64,000 nucleotides of DNA. Origin: Streptomyces sclerotialus (lineage in GTDB: Bacteria > Actinomycetota > Actinomycetes > Streptomycetales > Streptomycetaceae). Position numbers and translations under genes: made by a program. The first letter of the stretch is position 1, and each line of letters begins with the position of its first letter. Below the pieces are notes generated by a model. That model was not told where the DNA came from, did not search any database, and worked only from the letters and a program-made list of their open reading frames with translations. Below are positions 17,941 to 27,199 of the stretch, in pieces. The DNA lies in contig NZ_JBFOHP010000002.1 in the NCBI RefSeq assembly GCF_040907265.1, positions 2,380,501 to 2,444,500 on the forward strand, read 5' to 3'.

Positions 17941-19262
17941 TTGCCCTGCGGGACCTTCCAGTCGAACCTTGCCTTGATGGCCGCGCCGTGTGCCGGGAGG
18001 TCCTCGGCCTCGGCGAGCGTCACCACGTGGTGGGCGACCTCGGCCAGTGCGTCACGGGTGTAGTCCACGACATGGATGCCGCGCAGGAACGACTGCACGG
18101 ACAGCCCCGAGGAGTGGCACGCGCAGCCGCCGGTGGGCAGGACGTGGTTGGAGCCCGCGCAGTAGTCGCCGAGCGAGACCGGAGCGTACGGACCGACGAA
18201 GATCGCGCCGGCGTTGCGGACCCGCGCGGCCACCGCCGAGGCGTCCGCGGTCTGGATCTCCAGGTGCTCGGCGCCGTAGGCGTCCACGATCTTCAGGCCC
18301 TCGTCCAGGCCGTCGACCAGCACGATCGCGGACTGGCGGCCGGCCAGCGCCGGGATGATCCGGTCCTCGACGTGCCGGGTCGCGCGGACCTGCGGCTCCA
18401 GCTCCTTCTCGACCTTCTCGGCCAGCTCCTCCGAGGCGGTGACCAGGACGGCGGCGGCCATCGGGTCGTGCTCGGCCTGGCTGATCAGGTCGGCCGCGAC
18501 ATGCGCCGGGTCCGCCGTGTCGTCCGCGAGGATCGCGATCTCGGTGGGACCGGCCTCGGAGTCGATGCCGATGCGGCCCTTGAGCAGGCGCTTCGCGGCG
18601 GCGACGTAGATGTTGCCGGGGCCCGTGACGAGGTTGACCGGCAGACAGTCCTCGGTGCCGTACGCGAACATCGCGACGGCCTGGGCGCCGCCGGCCGCGT
18701 ACACCTCGTCCACGCCGAGGAGGGCGCAGGTGGCCAGGATGGTCGGGTGCGGCAGGCCGCCGAACTCGGCCTGCGGCGGCGAGGCGATCGCCAGCGACTC
18801 GACGCCGGCCTCCTGGGCCGGGACCACGTTCATCACCACGGACGAGGGATAGACCGAGCGGCCACCGGGCACATACAACCCGACGCGCTCGACCGGCACC
18901 CACCGCTCGGTGACCGTGCCGCCGGGCACGACCTTCGTCGTCACATCCGTACGCCGCTGCTCACGGTGGACGGTGCGGGCCCGCTTGATGGACTCCTCCA
19001 GCGCGGCCCGGACCGCCGGATCCAGCTCGGCCAGCGCGGTCCGCAGTGCCTCGGCGGGCACCCGGACCCGCTCGATCTCGACCCGGTCGAACCGATGGGC
19101 GTACTCGATCAGCGCAGCCGTGCCACGATGGCGTACGTCCTCGCAGATGGGCCGCACCTTCTCCAGGGCGGCTTCCACGTCGAACTCGGCACGGGGCAGC
19201 AGGTCGCGCAGGGCGCCGCCCTCGGGAAGGGCGTCACCGCGCAGATCGATTCGGGAGATCAC
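17937..19262 (-). CDS. hisD: Histidinol dehydrogenase
   Basis: Oxidises histidinol to histidine in two NAD-dependent steps with zinc. First gene of the operon, 441 residues. Conserved parts include [25 protein letters not shown], the [21 protein letters not shown] region, and [16 protein letters not shown], plus the C-terminal [10 protein letters not shown] segment with zinc-ligand His. The GTG start has GGAGGGG just upstream. A 215-base divergent region with a 19-bp inverted repeat separates it from the next gene. Confidence 0.97.
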   Translation of the reverse strand: MISRIDLRGDALPEGGALRDLLPRAEFDVEAALEKVRPICEDVRHRGTAALIEYAHRFDRVEIERVRVPAEALRTALAELDPAVRAALEESIKRARTVHREQRRTDVTTKVVPGGTVTERWVPVERVGLYVPGGRSVYPSSVVMNVVPAQEAGVESLAIASPPQAEFGGLPHPTILATCALLGVDEVYAAGGAQAVAMFAYGTEDCLPVNLVTGPGNIYVAAAKRLLKGRIGIDSEAGPTEIAILADDTADPAHVAADLISQAEHDPMAAAVLVTASEELAEKVEKELEPQVRATRHVEDRIIPALAGRQSAIVLVDGLDEGLKIVDAYGAEHLEIQTADASAVAARVRNAGAIFVGPYAPVSLGDYCAGSNHVLPTGGCACHSSGLSVQSFLRGIHVVDYTRDALAEVAHHVVTLAEAEDLPAHGAAIKARFDWKVPQGK

Positions 19263-19301
19263 CCCTCCAGTGTCTCAGACGCACTCACGGTGTCCGCCGC
19301 C

Positions 19302-19320
19302 CGTATCAATCGGTGATACG
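19302..19320. promoter_or_regulatory. 19-bp inverted repeat in the hisD divergent region
   Basis: CGTATCA-N5-TGATACG, seven perfect base pairs per arm, located 40 bases upstream of hisD and 158 bases upstream of the plus-strand gene at 19478. A likely regulator binding site; the regulator is unknown. Confidence 0.5.
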
Positions 19321-19477
19321 CACTCCCCGGGGTGATTCCGACCACTGGCGTTCACCCGGTCGCCCAGCGGGAAAGGGGTGCCGAGGGGGCCGCAGCGGTA
19401 CGCGTGGGACGCCCGGTACGCATGGAGAGACGGCGGCGCCCGGACGGCGCGGCCGGGAACGAGAGGGGGAGGCCGCG

Positions 19478-21076
19478 GTGAGTGACCCCACCGACGGCGA
19501 CGCGCCGGCCGATCTGGAGCTGAGCCCGGCGGAATGGGCCCTGTGGCAGGCGTTCCGCAACGGCAGCACGTGCGATCTGCGCACCGACGACCCCGTGCGC
19601 AACGATCCGCACGGCCGCCACACGTGGGGCGCCGAGCGCACGGTACGTGCCCGGATCGTCGCGCTGCTGCTCCTGGACGGCCCGCCGGCCCAGCCCGGCC
19701 GGGTCTCCGCGCTGAAGCTGACCGGTGCCTACATCACCGGCCCTCTCGACGTCGCGGGGGGCACGATCGAGCCATTTGTGGAATTGCGCGACTGCCGCTT
19801 CGAGAGTGAGGTGACACTCCCCGAGAGCCGCTTCACGACGCTGCGGATGGTCAACTGCGCCATCCCCCGGCTGGAGGCGGCGCGGCTGCACACCGAGGGT
19901 GACCTGCACCTGCCCCGCTGTGTCGTCCAGCACGGCATCCGCCTCACCGACGCGCACATCGGTACGGACCTCATGCTCAACCAGGCCGTGGTGCACAAGG
20001 ACCGCCGTGGCCGGTCCATCACCGCCGACGGCCTGACCGTGGCCCAGGACCTCCAGGCCGAGATGATGGAGTCCTACGGCGAGCTGACGCTGCGCGGCGC
20101 CACCATCGGCGTGTCGCTGAGCCTGCGCGGCAGCCGGCTGAGCAATCCGTACGGCCGCCGGGCGCTGAACGCCCCGCAGCTCACCGTCGAGCGCACGCTC
20201 TACCTCACCGCCGCCGGGCTCTCCGGCTCGGTCGCCGGCAGCGCCACGCCCCCGTACGGCATCACCGCCACCCCGGCGCGCGGCACCCGCATGCAGCGCT
20301 TCGAGTGTGAGGGCGGCATGCGGCTGGACGACGGCCGCTTCGGTGACGCCGTCGACCTGGACCAGGCCCGCTTCGTCCTGGAGTCCGACCAGGAGCTGTC
20401 GATGCGCCGCATCCAGACCCCCGAGCTGCGCTTCCTCGGGGAGCGTCCGCAGCGCGGCCGGGTCATCCTCTCCGGGGCCCGGGTGGTGAACCTGGTCGAC
20501 AAGTCGACCAGCTGGCCCGGTCTGGGCGGCCTGTGGATGGCCGGCTTCGCCTACGAGACGCTGATCCCCCGCGGCCACTTCCCGCTCTCGCTGCGCCTGC
20601 AGTGGGTGGCGGCGGCCACTCCGGAGTACGCCCCTGAGCCGTACGAGATGCTCGCCGCCGCGCTGCGCGGCAGTGGTGAGGACGCCGACGCCCGCGAGGT
20701 CCTCCTGGCCAAACAGCGCAGACGCCGGGAGACGCTGCCCCTCGCCGGCAAGGCCTGGGGCTTCCTCCAGGACTGGACGGTGGCCTACGGGTACCGGCCC
20801 GGCCGTGCCGCCGTCTGGATGGCCGTCCTGTGGGCGGTGGGCACGGTCTTCTTCTCGCAGAATCCGCCGCACGCCCTCAAGCCCGGCGAGACGCCCCTGT
20901 GGAACCCGTACCTGTACTCGCTCGACCTGCTGCTGCCGGTCATCAACCTCAACCAGGACAGCTACTGGCGGCCCGAGGGCAGCTCCCAGTGGGCCGCCGC
21001 GCTCATGATCCTGGCGGGCTGGGTGCTGGCCACCACGGTCGCCGCCGGTGCCTCCCGGCTGCTCCGCCGCCAGTAG
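19478..21076 (+). CDS. Repeat-rich membrane protein, often called 'oxidoreductase'
   Basis: A 532-residue protein. After a polar N-terminus, residues 75-350 are made of short repeats of the form LxLxGAxIxGxLxL, suggesting a right-handed beta helix like pentapeptide or bactofilin-type folds. The C-terminal 120 residues hold about three hydrophobic segments (AVWMAVLWAVGTVFF, LYSLDLLLPVINL, and a final helix ending in LLRRQ). Homologues are often labelled oxidoreductase, but no Rossmann GxGxxG, haem or iron-sulfur motif is visible. GTG start with GGGGAGG upstream. Function unknown. Confidence 0.8.
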   Translation: MSDPTDGDAPADLELSPAEWALWQAFRNGSTCDLRTDDPVRNDPHGRHTWGAERTVRARIVALLLLDGPPAQPGRVSALKLTGAYITGPLDVAGGTIEPFVELRDCRFESEVTLPESRFTTLRMVNCAIPRLEAARLHTEGDLHLPRCVVQHGIRLTDAHIGTDLMLNQAVVHKDRRGRSITADGLTVAQDLQAEMMESYGELTLRGATIGVSLSLRGSRLSNPYGRRALNAPQLTVERTLYLTAAGLSGSVAGSATPPYGITATPARGTRMQRFECEGGMRLDDGRFGDAVDLDQARFVLESDQELSMRRIQTPELRFLGERPQRGRVILSGARVVNLVDKSTSWPGLGGLWMAGFAYETLIPRGHFPLSLRLQWVAAATPEYAPEPYEMLAAALRGSGEDADAREVLLAKQRRRRETLPLAGKAWGFLQDWTVAYGYRPGRAAVWMAVLWAVGTVFFSQNPPHALKPGETPLWNPYLYSLDLLLPVINLNQDSYWRPEGSSQWAAALMILAGWVLATTVAAGASRLLRRQ

Positions 21077-21137
21077 ACGGTGGGGCCGGGAAACACTCCT
21101 GTGACGCCCGGCCCCTCACGGGACGCCGCCGACCATT

Positions 21138-21143
21138 TAGGCT
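21138..21143 (+). promoter_or_regulatory. Candidate -10 box before the LON-domain gene
   Basis: TAGGCT followed by eight bases and the GTG at 21152, with no ribosome site between, consistent with a leaderless or near-leaderless mRNA. Confidence 0.4.
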
Positions 21144-21151
21144 TACGGGCT

Positions 21152-21925
21152 GTGACCTCCGTGCGCCTACCGCTCTTCCCGCTGAACTCGGTGCTGTTCC
21201 CGGGACTCGTGCTCCCGCTGAACGTCTTCGAAGCGCGGTACCGAGCGCTCATGCGGGACCTCCTCGACCTGCCGGAGGACGAGCGCCGCTTCGGGGTCGT
21301 CGCCATCCGCGACGGCCGGGAGGTCGCCGCGACCGCCCCTGGCATGCCCGACACCACCGCCGTCCCCGACAAGGGCGCGGCGGCCGGCTTCGGCGACGAC
21401 CCGATGCGCGCCTTCCACCCGGTCGGCTGCATCGCGGACGCGGCGACGATCCAGGAGAAGAGCACCGCGGCGGGCCCGGCACCCGAGGGCAGCGACGAGA
21501 ACACCGCCTATGAGGTGCTGACCACCGGCACCACCCGCTTCCGGCTGCTCTCGGTCGACGCCTCGGGGCCGTACCTCACCGGCGAGGTCGAGCCCCTGGA
21601 GGAGACGGAGGGCGACGGCGCGGGCGCCCTCGCCACCGGCGTGGAGCGCGCGTTCCGCATGTACCAGAAGAAGCTGGCCTGGGCGAACGAGCGCACGGTG
21701 ACCAGCTCGCAGGAGCTGCCGGACGACCCCGCCGTCCTGTCCTACCTCGTGGCCGCGGCGACCGTCCTGGACGTCCCCCGCAAACAGCAGCTGCTGGAAG
21801 CGCCGGACACCGCCACCCGCCTGTCGCAGGAGCTGAAAATGCTGCGCCAGGAGACCGCGGTGATCGGTAAGCTCCCGTCGCTGCCGGCCGTGGACCTCAC
21901 CCGGCAGCAGACCCACCCCAACTGA
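21152..21925 (+). CDS. LON substrate-binding domain protein
   Basis: A 257-residue stand-alone LON N-terminal (PUA-like) domain protein without the AAA+ or protease parts. VRLPLFPLNSVLFPGLVLPLNVFEARYRALMRD at the start, given here only as the region at residues 4-36, is diagnostic, and the helical C-terminal half (PAVLSYLVAAATVLDVPRKQ, LLEAPDTATRL) matches the family. Likely binds unfolded or specific protein segments; no partner is known. The next gene begins 15 bases downstream. Confidence 0.85.
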   Translation: MTSVRLPLFPLNSVLFPGLVLPLNVFEARYRALMRDLLDLPEDERRFGVVAIRDGREVAATAPGMPDTTAVPDKGAAAGFGDDPMRAFHPVGCIADAATIQEKSTAAGPAPEGSDENTAYEVLTTGTTRFRLLSVDASGPYLTGEVEPLEETEGDGAGALATGVERAFRMYQKKLAWANERTVTSSQELPDDPAVLSYLVAAATVLDVPRKQQLLEAPDTATRLSQELKMLRQETAVIGKLPSLPAVDLTRQQTHPN

Positions 21926-21940
21926 CACGAGGCCGAGAAG

Positions 21941-22438
21941 TTGGCGAAGAAGTCCAAGGGCAAGCAGGGCGGCACCCCGGCGACAGTGGCCCTGACGCAG
22001 GCGGGCGTCCCCTTCACCACCCACGCCTACGAGCACGACCCGGCGGCGCCGTCGTACGGCGAGGAAGCCGCGCAGGCCCTGGGGGTCTCCCCCGACCAGG
22101 TCTTCAAGACCCTGCTGGCGGACGTCGACGGCACGCTCACCGTGGCCGTCGTCCCCGTCTCCGGTTCCCTGGACCTCAAGGCCCTGGCGGCGGCCGTGGG
22201 CGGCAAGCGCGCCGCCATGGCCGACCCCGCGCTCGCCGAGCGCACCACCGGCTACGTACGCGGCGGCATCTCCCCGCTCGGGCAGCGCAAGAAGCTGCGC
22301 ACGGTGGTGGACGCCTCCGCGGAGGCACTGGCGACGGTCTGCGTCTCGGCGGGCCGCCGCGGCCTGGAGGTCGAGCTCTCCCCCAAGGATCTGGCCGCCC
22401 TCACCGGCGCGGTCTTCGCCCCGATCGGCCGGGCCTGA
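21941..22438 (+). CDS. ybaK: YbaK/EbsC family Cys-tRNA(Pro) deacylase
   Basis: A 165-residue trans-editing enzyme that hydrolyses mis-charged Cys-tRNA(Pro). TTG start gives AKKSKGKQGGTPATVALTQAG, the usual Streptomyces N-terminus. Family motifs: YGEEAAQALGVSPDQVFKTLLADVDG with the catalytic lysine region, and GYVRGGISPLGQRKKLRTVVD with the Gly-rich loop. Follows the LON gene by 15 bases and is probably co-transcribed. Confidence 0.93.
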   Translation: MAKKSKGKQGGTPATVALTQAGVPFTTHAYEHDPAAPSYGEEAAQALGVSPDQVFKTLLADVDGTLTVAVVPVSGSLDLKALAAAVGGKRAAMADPALAERTTGYVRGGISPLGQRKKLRTVVDASAEALATVCVSAGRRGLEVELSPKDLAALTGAVFAPIGRA

Positions 22439-22464
22439 CCGCCGGGCCTGACCGACGCGCCCTC

Positions 22465-22520
22465 TTTACGCCCTCCGCTGCCGCGACTAGTACCCGTAGG
22501 GACCGACCGAGGAGGTCCCT
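22465..22520 (+). promoter_or_regulatory. Promoter and start-site hairpin before the bL37-like gene
   Basis: TTTACG (22465-22470) and TAGTAC (22488-22493) with a 17-base spacer put the transcript start near 22500. The leader is then little more than a hairpin: AGGGACC (22498-22504), nine-base loop, GGTCCCT (22514-22520), ending at the GTG. The ribosome site GGAGG (22511-22515) straddles loop and stem. Confidence 0.5.
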
Positions 22521-22595
22521 GTGTCGAAGAAGACCCGCAAACGGAAGTGGCGCATCAAGAAGGGCCGCGCCAACCACGGCCGTCGCCCGGCGTAA
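22521..22595 (+). CDS. Probable ribosomal protein bL37, 24 aa
   Basis: A 24-residue, strongly basic protein: VSKKTRKRKW then RIKKGRANHGRRPA. The basic run followed by ANHG(K/R)RP at the C-terminus matches mycobacterial bL37, a 24-residue large-subunit protein found in actinobacterial ribosomes by cryo-EM. Length is identical. GGAGG precedes the GTG start at a normal distance, and a hairpin covers this site. Genes this short are usually missed by gene callers. Identification rests on remembered sequence similarity. Confidence 0.75.
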   Translation: MSKKTRKRKWRIKKGRANHGRRPA

Positions 22596-22831
22596 CAGGC
22601 GCAGCCGACCGCGACGGTGCAGCGCCTCGCGGCCGGAGGGGACGGTATCGGGGTGTCCCCGCAGGAATCGGGGTTTCTCTCCACGGTCCCGCATGCTCAA
22701 GCGGCCGTCGGCCCTCGATTCCGAGGAGGTGCCCCGGTGCCGGCCCCGGCTCCGTACGCACGCGCGCACCGGAGCGAGCACGAGGCGGACTGCCGGCACG
22801 CACGCGGCGGGGCAGTCGCGCACCCGGGACG

Positions 22832-23527
22832 TCAGTCCCTGGGCGGCTGCGGCGCGTGCCAGTCCGGTACGAACGGCTCGGGGTCGCGCGGTCCGAACAT
22901 CCCCGTCAGCAGCAGATGCGCGAGGGCCGCGCCCATCGGCCAGGTCAGCAGCGCGCCCTTGGCCTGGAGCCGCAGCGGCGCGTCGAACGTGACGCCCTTG
23001 CCGGCCGCCTTCGCCTGCGCGACCACGTCCTGCTCCGGCCCCAGCAGCATCCCGAGCCGCCAGGCGAGCACCGAGGCCAGCAGCCCGCCGACCACCAGCG
23101 CCACCACCAGCGGCACGCCGCCGCGCCGCCGCCACAGGAAGACCACCGCGCCGGTGACCAGGCCGAACAGCATCCCGAGGAGCATGAACGTGCCGTCGGC
23201 GCCGATCGACTCCTCGCCCTCGGCGTTCTTCAGGTAGACGGCCTTGCCGTCCGAGATCAGCGGCACGTGCGGCGCCAGCCATGCCCACAGGACGCCCAGC
23301 AGCGCCCCGCACACCGTCGTGACCAGCACGACCAGCACGGCCTCGCGCAGCTCACCGCGCAGGCCCGGGCCGTCGTCCCCGTCGAGGGGACGGGCGTCCG
23401 GCCCGCCGTACTCCTGCGGGGGCGTCGGCACGTGGTCCTCCTCGGTCGCGGGCCGGGTCCACGGGTCGCGGGTGGCCCCCGGCTGCTGGTTCGACGGACG
23501 GTCGGGCGGTGTCAGCGGTGCACTCAC
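22832..23527 (-). CDS. DUF2567 family membrane protein
   Basis: A 231-residue actinobacterial membrane protein. A Pro-rich polar N-terminus (about 60 residues) is followed by four hydrophobic segments (about 65-85, 112-130, 138-155 and 190-210), with an extracellular loop containing LISDGKAVYLKNAEGEESIG after the first. This order fits DUF2567, whose function is unknown. GTG start at 23527. It sits alone, 113 bases downstream of the ABC permease on the same strand. Confidence 0.8.
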   Translation of the reverse strand: MSAPLTPPDRPSNQQPGATRDPWTRPATEEDHVPTPPQEYGGPDARPLDGDDGPGLRGELREAVLVVLVTTVCGALLGVLWAWLAPHVPLISDGKAVYLKNAEGEESIGADGTFMLLGMLFGLVTGAVVFLWRRRGGVPLVVALVVGGLLASVLAWRLGMLLGPEQDVVAQAKAAGKGVTFDAPLRLQAKGALLTWPMGAALAHLLLTGMFGPRDPEPFVPDWHAPQPPRD

Positions 23528-23640
23528 CCCGCCATCGTGCCAGGTCCCGGCTCCGCCACCGGCGGCAGGACGGTTCTCCGGCCCGGTCGTACCGCCCGTC
23601 CCGGTGGTCCCGTGCCGCCCGGTGTCCCCGCTCCGCCCCG

Positions 23641-24465
23641 TCACCGTACGGCCGCCCGGCGGTACGCCCAGGTCGCCACGGCCAGCGAGAGCACGCCGAC
23701 CGCCGCGCACACGCCCAGGTCGGCACAGATCAGCAGCCAGTCGGGGCGCGCGTCGAAGCTGTGCGCCAGCGCCTCCACGCCGTACGTGGAGGGCAGCAGG
23801 TCGCGCGCGTAGGTGATGAGGGTGGGCAGCCGTTCGGCCGGCAGCACGCCGAGCAGCAGCGCCGCCGACATGCCCAGCTGGCCGAGGAGCGTGGCCAGTT
23901 CCTGGCGCGGCGCGAGCAGCCCGAGCGCCGCGCCCAGGCCCGAGAGAGCGGCGCCGGAGAGCGGGATGACGGCGGCGAGCACCCAGAGGTTGGTCAGCGG
24001 CAGCTGGAAGAGGACGCTGCCGGCCACCGCGGTGACCACGGCGCCGGGGACGGTGAAGGAGGCGTACGCGGCCGCCGCGCCCAGCACCACGGCCGCGGGC
24101 GGCACGGGCAGCGTGGCGTAGTGGTCCAGGCCGCCGCCGGCCCGCAGCTGGCCGAAGTACTGCGCGAGCAGGTTGAGCGCCACAAAGGCCACGACCAGCA
24201 CGCTGGACCCGGCGACCACGGCACGCGCCTCGGCGGGGCCGTCCGCCACGCCGCGCATCAGGACCATGATCCCGACGGACTGGAAGGTGGCGACGAACAG
24301 CAGCGGGATGCGGGCCACCCGGGCCCGGGAGAGCTGTGCGCGGTACACCGCGGCCAGCGCCGGGCGCAGCCGTGCGCGCGGCGCCAGCTCGGCCGCCGCC
24401 GGGACCTCGCGGGCCCCGTCGCCGGCCCGCTCGCCGGTCATCGCCTCCGCAGGAACCACTGTCAC
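23641..24465 (-). CDS. ABC transporter permease
   Basis: A 274-residue ABC-2 type exporter permease with six hydrophobic segments and the typical FATFQSVG, PLSGAALSGLGAALGLL and LLPSTYGVEALAH segments; the last region carries the ABC-2 signature. It works with the ATPase encoded immediately upstream. The start is taken as GTG 24465; an ATG 24 bases further in is also possible. Substrate unknown; such pairs commonly export drugs or lipids. Confidence 0.88.
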   Translation of the reverse strand: MTVVPAEAMTGERAGDGAREVPAAAELAPRARLRPALAAVYRAQLSRARVARIPLLFVATFQSVGIMVLMRGVADGPAEARAVVAGSSVLVVAFVALNLLAQYFGQLRAGGGLDHYATLPVPPAAVVLGAAAAYASFTVPGAVVTAVAGSVLFQLPLTNLWVLAAVIPLSGAALSGLGAALGLLAPRQELATLLGQLGMSAALLLGVLPAERLPTLITYARDLLPSTYGVEALAHSFDARPDWLLICADLGVCAAVGVLSLAVATWAYRRAAVR

Positions 24466-24502
24466 GCCGCGCCGCTCCTCTTCCGTTCCGGCCGGGCCGC
24501 TC

Positions 24503-25528
24503 TCACGCCTTCACCAAGCCTTCCTCAGTCCGCCCGCCGAGCGCGAGGTAGACATCCTCCAGGCTGGGCGTGGCTAGGGTGAAATCGTCCAGCGCCGCGA
24601 ACGCGGGGCCGCCGGTGACCGCGGCCACCGCGGCGCGGGCCTCGTCCGGCGCCATCCGCAGCGTCCAGCGCCGCCCGCCCTTGCGGGCGTGCTCGCCGAG
24701 CCGGGCGACCTCGGGCACGTCCAGCGGCGGGCGGTCGCGCCAGACCAGTTCCACCCGTACCTCCTCGCCGACCATTTCCTTCAGGCCGCCGGGCGTGTCG
24801 CAGGCGATGACCCGGCCGCGGTCGATCACCGCGACCCGGTCCAGTACGGTCTCCGCCTCGATGACGTTGTGCGTGACGAGCAGGACGGTGGCGCCGTGCT
24901 CGGCGCGCCGCCGGTCCACGGCCGACCACACCGCGCGCCGCGCGAGGGGGTCCATGCCGGTCGTCGGTTCGTCCAGGACGAGCAGCGGGCGCTCGCCCAT
25001 CAGCACGGTGGCGAAGCAGGCCAGCCGCCGCTGTCCGCCGGACAGCTTCTTCAGCGGGCTCCCGGCGATCTTCGTGAGGGCCAGCTCGTCGAGGACGGCG
25101 TCCCGCTCGTCGCGCGCGGCCCGGACGTCCAGCCCGCGCAGCCGTCCGGTGGTCTCCACGGCCAGCGCCACGGTCATCTCGTCCAGCGCGGTGGACTCCT
25201 GGCCGAGGTAGCCCAGCAGCCGGGCGGCCCGCTCGGGGTGGCGCACGATGTCGTGGCCCAGCACGGTCACGCTGCCGGAGTCCGGCCGCAGCAGACCCGT
25301 GAGCTGGCGTACCAGGGTGGACTTCCCGGCGCCGTTGGGGCCCAGCAGGCCGAAGATCTCGCCGCGCCGGATGTCCAGGCCGATCCCGTCGCTGGCACGT
25401 ACGGCGGGCACGTCGGCAGCGCCGCGGCGCCCACGCACCGCGGGATACGTCTTGACCAGATCCCGCACGGCCACCACGGTCTCGCCGCCCGCGGCCTGTG
25501 TCGTGCCCGATGTCGTGCCCGTCCTCAC
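24503..25528 (-). CDS. ABC transporter ATP-binding protein
   Basis: A 341-residue ATPase with Walker A GLLGPNGAGKST, Q-loop YLGQES, signature LSGGQRR, Walker B PLLVLDEPT and switch His in LLVTHNV. A C-terminal extension of about 100 residues is the usual DrrA-like regulatory tail. GTG 25528 gives VRTGTTSGTTQ before the first strand. It lies 37 bases upstream of its permease and both are on the minus strand. Confidence 0.93.
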   Translation of the reverse strand: MRTGTTSGTTQAAGGETVVAVRDLVKTYPAVRGRRGAADVPAVRASDGIGLDIRRGEIFGLLGPNGAGKSTLVRQLTGLLRPDSGSVTVLGHDIVRHPERAARLLGYLGQESTALDEMTVALAVETTGRLRGLDVRAARDERDAVLDELALTKIAGSPLKKLSGGQRRLACFATVLMGERPLLVLDEPTTGMDPLARRAVWSAVDRRRAEHGATVLLVTHNVIEAETVLDRVAVIDRGRVIACDTPGGLKEMVGEEVRVELVWRDRPPLDVPEVARLGEHARKGGRRWTLRMAPDEARAAVAAVTGGPAFAALDDFTLATPSLEDVYLALGGRTEEGLVKA

Positions 25529-25592
25529 GAGGAACGAGGGTACGCGCCCGCTCGGGGCCCGCCGCCCGCGGGGCGTCCGGCGGGCGGCGCGG

Positions 25593-26924
25593 TCAGTCGG
25601 CCGCCGGGGCGTGCTCGGCGGCCGTGCGCAGGTCCACCTCACGCCAGAACCCGGCCCTGATGGCGTACCGGTCGTGCTCGTCGATCTGGTCGTCCTTGTG
25701 GGCGAGCAGCCCGAAGCGGGCGGCGTAGCGCAGCAGCTCGCCGTCGATGCGGTGCGGGATGCGCGGGTACTCCGTGGAGAGCTGCTGGAGGTGCGCGTTG
25801 TCGGTGAGCCGTTCGGTCCAGCGGCGGGCGAAGACCTGGCCGACCTCGAAGGGGTCGCCGCCGACCGCGGTGATGTCCTCCTCGCGGTCGGCCCAGCGCT
25901 GTTCGGCGCTGGTGAGCTGGGCGAGGGTGGGCAGTGAGGCGGTCTCCGGCGGCTCGCCGACCGGCCCGCCGGCCCGCTCCACCCAGCCCTTGTCGGAGGA
26001 CCAGCGCAGCGTCGCGGCGGCGGGCACCGGCGTGCCGGCGGGCGGCGTCGTGTGGTTCCGGCCGAGGCCCGCCAGGTCCTTGGGGGTGGGGACGCCCTTG
26101 CCGGCGGCCGCCGAGCCCGCCTCCTCCGTGTCCCGGTTCACCACGCAGGCGCCGTCCGCGCCGGCCGGGGATGCCGCCGAGGCGCCGTCGGGCGCGCCGG
26201 AGCGCGGGACCGGTGACGGGCGGGCGGTGCCGTTGCGTTCGTGGCGGTCGCCGGGGTCCCGGTCGGCCGCCGTGGCGGCGGCGGCCGCGGCGACGGCGGA
26301 CTCCGGGAGCGGCGCGGAGAGGATCGCGGCGATCTCGGTACGCGGCACGGACGCCGGCGGGCAGACGCCGCTGATGTCCTTCGCGCGGACCGCGCGGGTG
26401 ATCCAGGCGCGGTCCAGCACCCGGCGCTCGTCGGCCTCGGCGACCAGGTCCTCGGACTGGTTGTAGTCGCCGTCGGCGGCCTGGACGGCCCAGAGGTGGA
26501 CGGCGACGCCGTGCTCCTTGGCCGACATCAGGCCGGGCAGCAGGTCGCCGTCGCCGGTGACCAGGACGATGTCGGAGCAGGCGCGGTTACGGGCCAGTTC
26601 GGTGAGCTCGGCGTGCATGGCCGCGTCCACGCCCTTCTGCGCCCAGCGGCCGTCGCTGCGGGTCAGGGCGCCCAGCCGTACGGTGACCCGGGGCATCACC
26701 CGCAGCCTGCGGTGCTCGGGCTGCGGCACCCGGTCGGGGGCGCCGTCGAACCAGTAGATGCGCAGCAGCTGCCGTTCGGTGTCGGCCTCCGCGCGCTCCC
26801 GCAGGCCCTGGATGAGGGCGGCGTGGTCGACGGTGATCCGGGACCGGGCGGGCTCTCCGGCGAGCAGGCTCGCAGCGGCACCGAGCAAGTACCCGGCATC
26901 CACAAGGACGACGCAGCGGTCCAC
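25593..26924 (-). CDS. NYN domain (PIN-like) protein
   Basis: A 443-residue protein. Residues 1-165 form a NYN/LabA-type domain with the acidic residues of a PIN-like nuclease site: VVLVDAGYLL, WAQKGVDAAMHAEL and DIVLVTGDGDLLPGL. Residues 165-330 are a low-complexity Ala/Pro/Gly linker, and the last 110 form a helical domain with RWADREEDITAVGGDPFEVG and FGLLAHKDDQIDEHDR. NYN domains often cut RNA. The C-terminal domain is not one I can name. Confidence 0.85.
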   Translation of the reverse strand: MDRCVVLVDAGYLLGAAASLLAGEPARSRITVDHAALIQGLRERAEADTERQLLRIYWFDGAPDRVPQPEHRRLRVMPRVTVRLGALTRSDGRWAQKGVDAAMHAELTELARNRACSDIVLVTGDGDLLPGLMSAKEHGVAVHLWAVQAADGDYNQSEDLVAEADERRVLDRAWITRAVRAKDISGVCPPASVPRTEIAAILSAPLPESAVAAAAAATAADRDPGDRHERNGTARPSPVPRSGAPDGASAASPAGADGACVVNRDTEEAGSAAAGKGVPTPKDLAGLGRNHTTPPAGTPVPAAATLRWSSDKGWVERAGGPVGEPPETASLPTLAQLTSAEQRWADREEDITAVGGDPFEVGQVFARRWTERLTDNAHLQQLSTEYPRIPHRIDGELLRYAARFGLLAHKDDQIDEHDRYAIRAGFWREVDLRTAAEHAPAAD

Positions 26925-27199
26925 GTTCCACCCTCTTCCCTTAAGGTCCTGCGGTCCGGTCGCCCCCCGGCTCGGCCTGTTGGCTGAGGTGTCTTCGGCT
27001 TTCTTCGAGTCTGCCCGACCGGGCGGGGGTTATCTGCCGGAACTCGATCATCGGCGTGGCGCTTTACGCCGCCGCGGCCCGGATTCCGTCGCCGACACTC
27101 CGGATCACCCAAGAGAATTGCCCGAAATGCAGCCTATTGCCCGGCGTGTAACTCTGGCTTCGGCGCCGATCCCAGGATTCCCCTTCAGGAGGCACGATC

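Noticed and set aside
22617..23237. Plus-strand ORF after the bL37-like gene, including a GTG at 22737 with GGAGG upstream
   Set aside because: Most of it runs antisense to the DUF2567 gene and the product is low-complexity Arg/Pro/Ser without a fold.
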